From: Nitrospira sp. CG24C
GTDB taxonomy: Bacteria; Nitrospirota; Nitrospiria; Nitrospirales; Nitrospiraceae
Assembly (NCBI GenBank): GCA_002869885.2
Contig: NEWR02000009.1
Span: 584,136-648,135 of the forward strand
Length of the DNA stretch: 64,000 bases
Direction: 5' to 3'
Below, in pieces: positions 60,451 through 64,000 of this stretch. The notes beneath the pieces are model-generated. The model was not told the DNA's origin. It was given only the letters and a program-made list of their open reading frames with translations, and did no database searches. Made by a program: the position numbers and the translations under genes. Each line of letters begins with the position of its first letter. Within the stretch, counting starts at the first letter, position 1.

Positions 60451-63400
60451 ATGTGGCTGACCCTCCTCGCACTTCGCAACGGTATCGGCATTCTGATGCT
60501 GTCCTTGGCCATGGTGATCCTGGGCGCCACCTCCGTCCAGCGATTACCGGTGGATCTCTTCCCCCAAATTCAAGTGCCAGTTGCCTTCGTCGGCGTCATC
60601 TATAAAGGCGCGCCGCCGCTCGACATCGAACAGAGTGTCGTCTATCCCATTGAGAAGGCCGTCAGTTCTGCGTCGAACGTCGAGCATGTCGAGTCGTTTG
60701 CCAAGCAGGGCATCGGCGCGGTGCAGATCTGGTTCAACTGGGGCGCGGACATTAACGTCGGCCAGATGGAGGTCATGCAACGCGTCACTCAAATTCTCAA
60801 TAGTCTCCCTCCCGGCATCCTGCAACCCTTTATCGTCAAATTCGATGTCTCCAATATCCCTGTCTCTCTCGTGACGGTTTCCAGCGATGATCTCGACGAA
60901 CGGGCTCTGTACGATCTGGCCTCTAATACGATTGCCCCGCAGATTGAACAGATCGCCAACGTCGCCGCCGCCACCGTGGAAGGCGGAAAGATCCGCCAGA
61001 TCAATATCAACCTCGACCCGGCGCTCTTGAACGCCCGGAGCCTTTCGATCCTCGACGTCGTCAAATCCGTGAAAGCCGCCAACATCATCCTTCCTTCGGG
61101 CGACATCAAAGCCGGCAATCTGGACTACAACGTCTTCACCAATAATCAATTCCGCTCCGTCGACCCGATTCAGGACGTGATCGTGAAGGTCAATCAACAG
61201 GGCAGTCCCGTGCGCGTAAGGGATGTCGGAACTGTGACTGATTCGTCTGACATTCAGACCAACATCGTCAGAACGGACGGGACCAGGGCCGTGTATCTTC
61301 GGGTCAACAAGCAGCCCATCGCCAATACCGTGGCAGTGGTCGATGCCCTGCGCACGGCCTTGCCGAAGATGGTCGGCATTCCGCCCGGCGTAAAAGTCGG
61401 CATTTCCTTCGACCAATCGGTCTATATCCGCCAGTCCATCAGCAACCTCATCGAACAGGCGCTGCATGGATCGCTGCTGGCGGCTGCGGTCATCTTGATT
61501 TTTCTCCGAAACTTTACGAGCACGCTGATCATTTCTGTCGCCATTCCCCTCTCGATCATGGTGACCTTCATCGTATTGTACTTCTCAGGGCAAACCCTGA
61601 ACGTGTTCACCCTGGGAGGCTTGGCCCTTGGGATCGGACGGCTCGTCGACGATTCCATTGTCGAACTTGAGAACATTCAACGCCATCTCAATACCACGGC
61701 CCGCCGCTGGGACGCGATCCTGGAAGCGGCCCGCGAGGTGGCGATGCCTATTCTCGCCTCGACGGTCACCACCGTCGTCGTCTTCCTCCCGATTTTCTTC
61801 GTCGCCGGGATTGCCCGCTTGCTCCTGATTCCCCTGACCATCACAATCGCGATCTCACTGTTTACCTCCTTCTTCGTCTCCCGCACGGTCACCCCTGCGC
61901 TCTGCTACCGGTTCCTCAAGCCGGAACAGGAGTCTCACCGTTCGATGCCTGCCTGGTTCGTTCGCCTGATGGATTGGAGCCGTGAACGGTATGAGTCGTT
62001 GGACAAGGGCTACGAGGAGTCGCTCCGCTGGGTCTTGGCCCATCGCTGGCGCTTCATCGCGGGCGTCCTGCTCATCTTCACTGCCTCGCTCACTCTGGCG
62101 CCCAAGATCGGTACGGAATTTTTACCGGTGTCGGATGAAAGCCAGTTCCGCATTGTCCTGCGCGGACCGGTCGGTCAGCGAGTGGAGAAAACCGAGCAGC
62201 AAGTGGCGGAAATCGAACGGGTACTGCGGGCACAGATCCCTGTCGAAGAACTGGAAACCATTGTCTCCAGTACCGGCGTGTTGGCCCAGGGCCGCTCCTC
62301 CCTGTTCAACCCGAATACCGGCCCCCATACATCGAGCATCTCAGTCCATCTCGTCACGCCGGATAAGCGGAAACGAAACCAAGTGCAAATCATGAACGAC
62401 GTAAGGCCCAAAGTCCTCAAACTCTTTCCGGGCGTCGCGATGTTTTTCGACCCGGGCGGGCTCATCAAGCGAGTCACCAGCTTTGGGTCTCAGAAATCCG
62501 TCGACGTGGAAATTTACGGCTACGATTTTGAAAAAGCGCGGGGGGTGATCCGGCAAGTCGAAAGCGTGATGCAGCAAATACCGGGGTTGGCCGACATCGA
62601 AGTCAGCCGCGAGGAGAACTATCCCGAAGTCAATGTGGTGGTGGATCGAGAGAAGGCCGCCCTCCTTGGCATCAGTGAAACGGACGTCGCCAACGCCGTG
62701 CTCTTCTCACTCAACGGCAACGGCCCCACAGACCCCATCATTTACACCGACCCCCAGAATGGGAACGAATACTACATCAGCGCCTGGCTTGCAGAAGAAC
62801 ACCGAAAGGATTTCACGGACATCGAGAACATCATTTTGACCGGACGAACAGGAGAGCCAGTCCTTCTGAAAAACGTCGCCTCGCTTAAACTCAACGCCGG
62901 CCCGGTGAAGATCGACCGCAAGTACTTTCAGCGGGTGGTCCATGTGACCGCTAACCCGGTGGATCGGGACCTCGGCGCCGTCGCCGCCGACCTGGAGGCA
63001 GCCATTGCCAAAATCCAGCTTCCTTCCGGCTTCAGCATCCGGTTGGCCGGTCAGATTCAACAACAGCGGGAAACCTTTGAGGGCCTGTTGTTTGCGACGG
63101 CCCTGGCACTGGTCCTCGTGTACATGGTGATGGCCGCGCAGTTCAAATCGCTGATCGACCCCTTCATCATCATGTTTTCGGTCCCGATGGGCCTTCCTGG
63201 CGTAATCCTAATCCTCTTCCTGACCGATACTACTCTCTCCACCACGTCGATGATGGGTATCATCATGATGTTGGGCATCGTGGTCTCGAACGGCGTCCTG
63301 CTCGTCGACTATACGAACGTGCTGCGTCGGCGAGGGCGGGAGTTGCACGACGCGGCAGTCACCGCGGCAAAGACGCGACTCCGGCCCATTCTGATGACCT

Positions 63401-63630
63401 CCCTCGCCACCGTATTAGGGCTCCTCCCTATGGCCATCGGCTGGGGAACCGGCGGCGAAACGAATGCCCCGTTAGCGCGCGCAGTCGTCGGGGGGCTCAG
63501 CGTCTCGACGATCCTCACGCTCTTTCTCATCCCCACGGTCTATGTGATCTTAGAGGAACGGTTTTCCCGCCACCCGGACAAGACACCGGAAAATGTCGAT
63601 TGGATTCCGGCAGAACCGGCTGGCCGATGA
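60451..63630 (+). CDS. RND multidrug-type efflux permease (AcrB/MexB-like HAE1 family)
   Basis: 1059 residues with the usual two-times-six transmembrane layout and large periplasmic loops. The proton-relay Asp pair lies near residue 399 in LVDDSIVELENIQ. Other marks are PVDLFPQIQVPVAFV at the start and GETNAPLARAVVGGL...IPTVYVILE at the end. Substrate unknown: both drug and aromatic efflux are possible. Heavy-metal type is unlikely. Confidence 0.93.
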   Translation: MWLTLLALRNGIGILMLSLAMVILGATSVQRLPVDLFPQIQVPVAFVGVIYKGAPPLDIEQSVVYPIEKAVSSASNVEHVESFAKQGIGAVQIWFNWGADINVGQMEVMQRVTQILNSLPPGILQPFIVKFDVSNIPVSLVTVSSDDLDERALYDLASNTIAPQIEQIANVAAATVEGGKIRQININLDPALLNARSLSILDVVKSVKAANIILPSGDIKAGNLDYNVFTNNQFRSVDPIQDVIVKVNQQGSPVRVRDVGTVTDSSDIQTNIVRTDGTRAVYLRVNKQPIANTVAVVDALRTALPKMVGIPPGVKVGISFDQSVYIRQSISNLIEQALHGSLLAAAVILIFLRNFTSTLIISVAIPLSIMVTFIVLYFSGQTLNVFTLGGLALGIGRLVDDSIVELENIQRHLNTTARRWDAILEAAREVAMPILASTVTTVVVFLPIFFVAGIARLLLIPLTITIAISLFTSFFVSRTVTPALCYRFLKPEQESHRSMPAWFVRLMDWSRERYESLDKGYEESLRWVLAHRWRFIAGVLLIFTASLTLAPKIGTEFLPVSDESQFRIVLRGPVGQRVEKTEQQVAEIERVLRAQIPVEELETIVSSTGVLAQGRSSLFNPNTGPHTSSISVHLVTPDKRKRNQVQIMNDVRPKVLKLFPGVAMFFDPGGLIKRVTSFGSQKSVDVEIYGYDFEKARGVIRQVESVMQQIPGLADIEVSREENYPEVNVVVDREKAALLGISETDVANAVLFSLNGNGPTDPIIYTDPQNGNEYYISAWLAEEHRKDFTDIENIILTGRTGEPVLLKNVASLKLNAGPVKIDRKYFQRVVHVTANPVDRDLGAVAADLEAAIAKIQLPSGFSIRLAGQIQQQRETFEGLLFATALALVLVYMVMAAQFKSLIDPFIIMFSVPMGLPGVILILFLTDTTLSTTSMMGIIMMLGIVVSNGVLLVDYTNVLRRRGRELHDAAVTAAKTRLRPILMTSLATVLGLLPMAIGWGTGGETNAPLARAVVGGLSVSTILTLFLIPTVYVILEERFSRHPDKTPENVDWIPAEPAGR

Positions 63631-63675
63631 GCCGCGGCGCGTGAAGGGCGAGACTTGCGAGAAAGGCGCGATTTA

Positions 63676-63734
63676 AAGTTCTAAGTTCTGGGTTCGAAGT
63701 TCAGAAAACCTCGAACTTCGGACATCGAACCCTC
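63676..63734. repeat. GTTCGAAGTTC inverted repeat
   Basis: AAGTTCTAAGTTCTGGGTTC (63676 on) and GAACTTCGGACATCGAACCC (63713 on) are imperfect inverted arms between the permease gene and the SCP2 gene. Related to the tract at 10618-10696. Confidence 0.6.
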
Positions 63735-63765
63735 AGCTGTCTCGCTCGGCCATGCTGCGGAGATG

Positions 63766-64000
63766 TTACCCGACAGTTGGGAAAAGCGCCTTCAGTTGCA
63801 TTGCCAAACCGATGTCTCCGCTGATCTTGAGCCGACCGGACATGGCGACAGCAGTTCCGCTTAACTGGCCCTTCAGAACCTTGATGCAGTCTTCTCCTCC
63901 CATCGAGAGTACAACGTGAGGGTTCTCATGCGTTCCCTCCACGATCTGACAAACCCCCTCCCGGATGGTGAGAATGTACTGCCCTCCCTGTGCGCCGCTC
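63766..64000 (-). CDS. SCP2 sterol-binding domain protein, C-terminal part
   Basis: Partial gene running off the right edge. The visible 78 residues include GGQYILTIREGVCQIVEG, HVVLSMGGEDCIKVLKGQ and MSGRLKISGDIGLAMQL, the C-terminal half of an SCP2 fold that binds hydrophobic ligands. Not in frame with any longer feature. It converges on the permease gene. Confidence 0.8.
   Translation of the reverse strand, partial: SGAQGGQYILTIREGVCQIVEGTHENPHVVLSMGGEDCIKVLKGQLSGTAVAMSGRLKISGDIGLAMQLKALFPTVG

Overview
The window reads as a chromosome segment of a Nitrospira-like bacterium (phylum Nitrospirota). This is inferred from gene order (a contiguous dcw cell-wall/division cluster, an rpsF-to-fabF ribosomal/fatty-acid block, pilS/pilR/pilC next to ispE and prs), from the GC-rich and densely operonic layout, and from many intergenic palindromic repeats. 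No rRNA or tRNA gene, CRISPR array or intact insertion sequence was recognised. Nearly all housekeeping genes lie on the minus strand, so they are read from high to low coordinates.

Positions 1-7200 hold one long minus-strand operon: rpsF, ssb, rpsR, DUF177, rpmF, plsX, fabH, fabD, acpP, fabF. fabG is missing. The fabD frame loses its normal C-terminus and ends in what looks like the last 17 residues of FabG, as if an internal deletion fused the two genes. Positions 7271-9519 are an accessory block with a barrel outer-membrane protein, a Slp-type lipoprotein and about 900 bp of mosaic and inverted repeats. Positions 9520-13250 carry ychF, pth, rplY and prs; 13254-18662 carry ispE, a PilR/PilS-type two-component pair and pilC; then come pgsA, a small plus-strand orphan, a serine hydrolase, divIVA, yggT, proC and pgeF.

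Positions 23811-41475 are the dcw cluster, transcribed rsmH, ftsL, ftsI, murE, murF, mraY, murD, ftsW, murG, murC, murB, ddl, ftsQ, ftsA, ftsZ. Start/stop overlaps of the ATGA or GTGA type are frequent. The promoter before rsmH carries direct GTGGG boxes resembling MraZ sites, although mraZ is not adjacent.

From 41.8 kb the content is more variable: a secreted protein with regular 10- and 9-residue repeats, a BNR-type lipoprotein, yajQ, cstA, and an AT-rich DUF3800 gene. A six-gene minus-strand locus (48204-54050) encodes a two-subunit phosphonopyruvate decarboxylase, an aminoethylphosphonate transaminase, a cytidylyltransferase, a CDP-alcohol phosphotransferase and a flippase-like membrane protein. 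Together these suggest synthesis of an aminoethylphosphonate-headed lipid or glycan, but PEP mutase is not in the window. Next come two tandem paralogous secreted proteins, four consecutive PilZ genes, a DUF1566 protein, and a TetR-MFP-RND efflux operon. The window ends inside an SCP2-domain gene.

The most unusual features are the fabD/fabG fusion, the mosaic repeat family with paired arms that differ between copies (8.7, 44.6, 46.8 and 49.4 kb), the PEP-mutase-less phosphonate locus, and the row of four PilZ genes.
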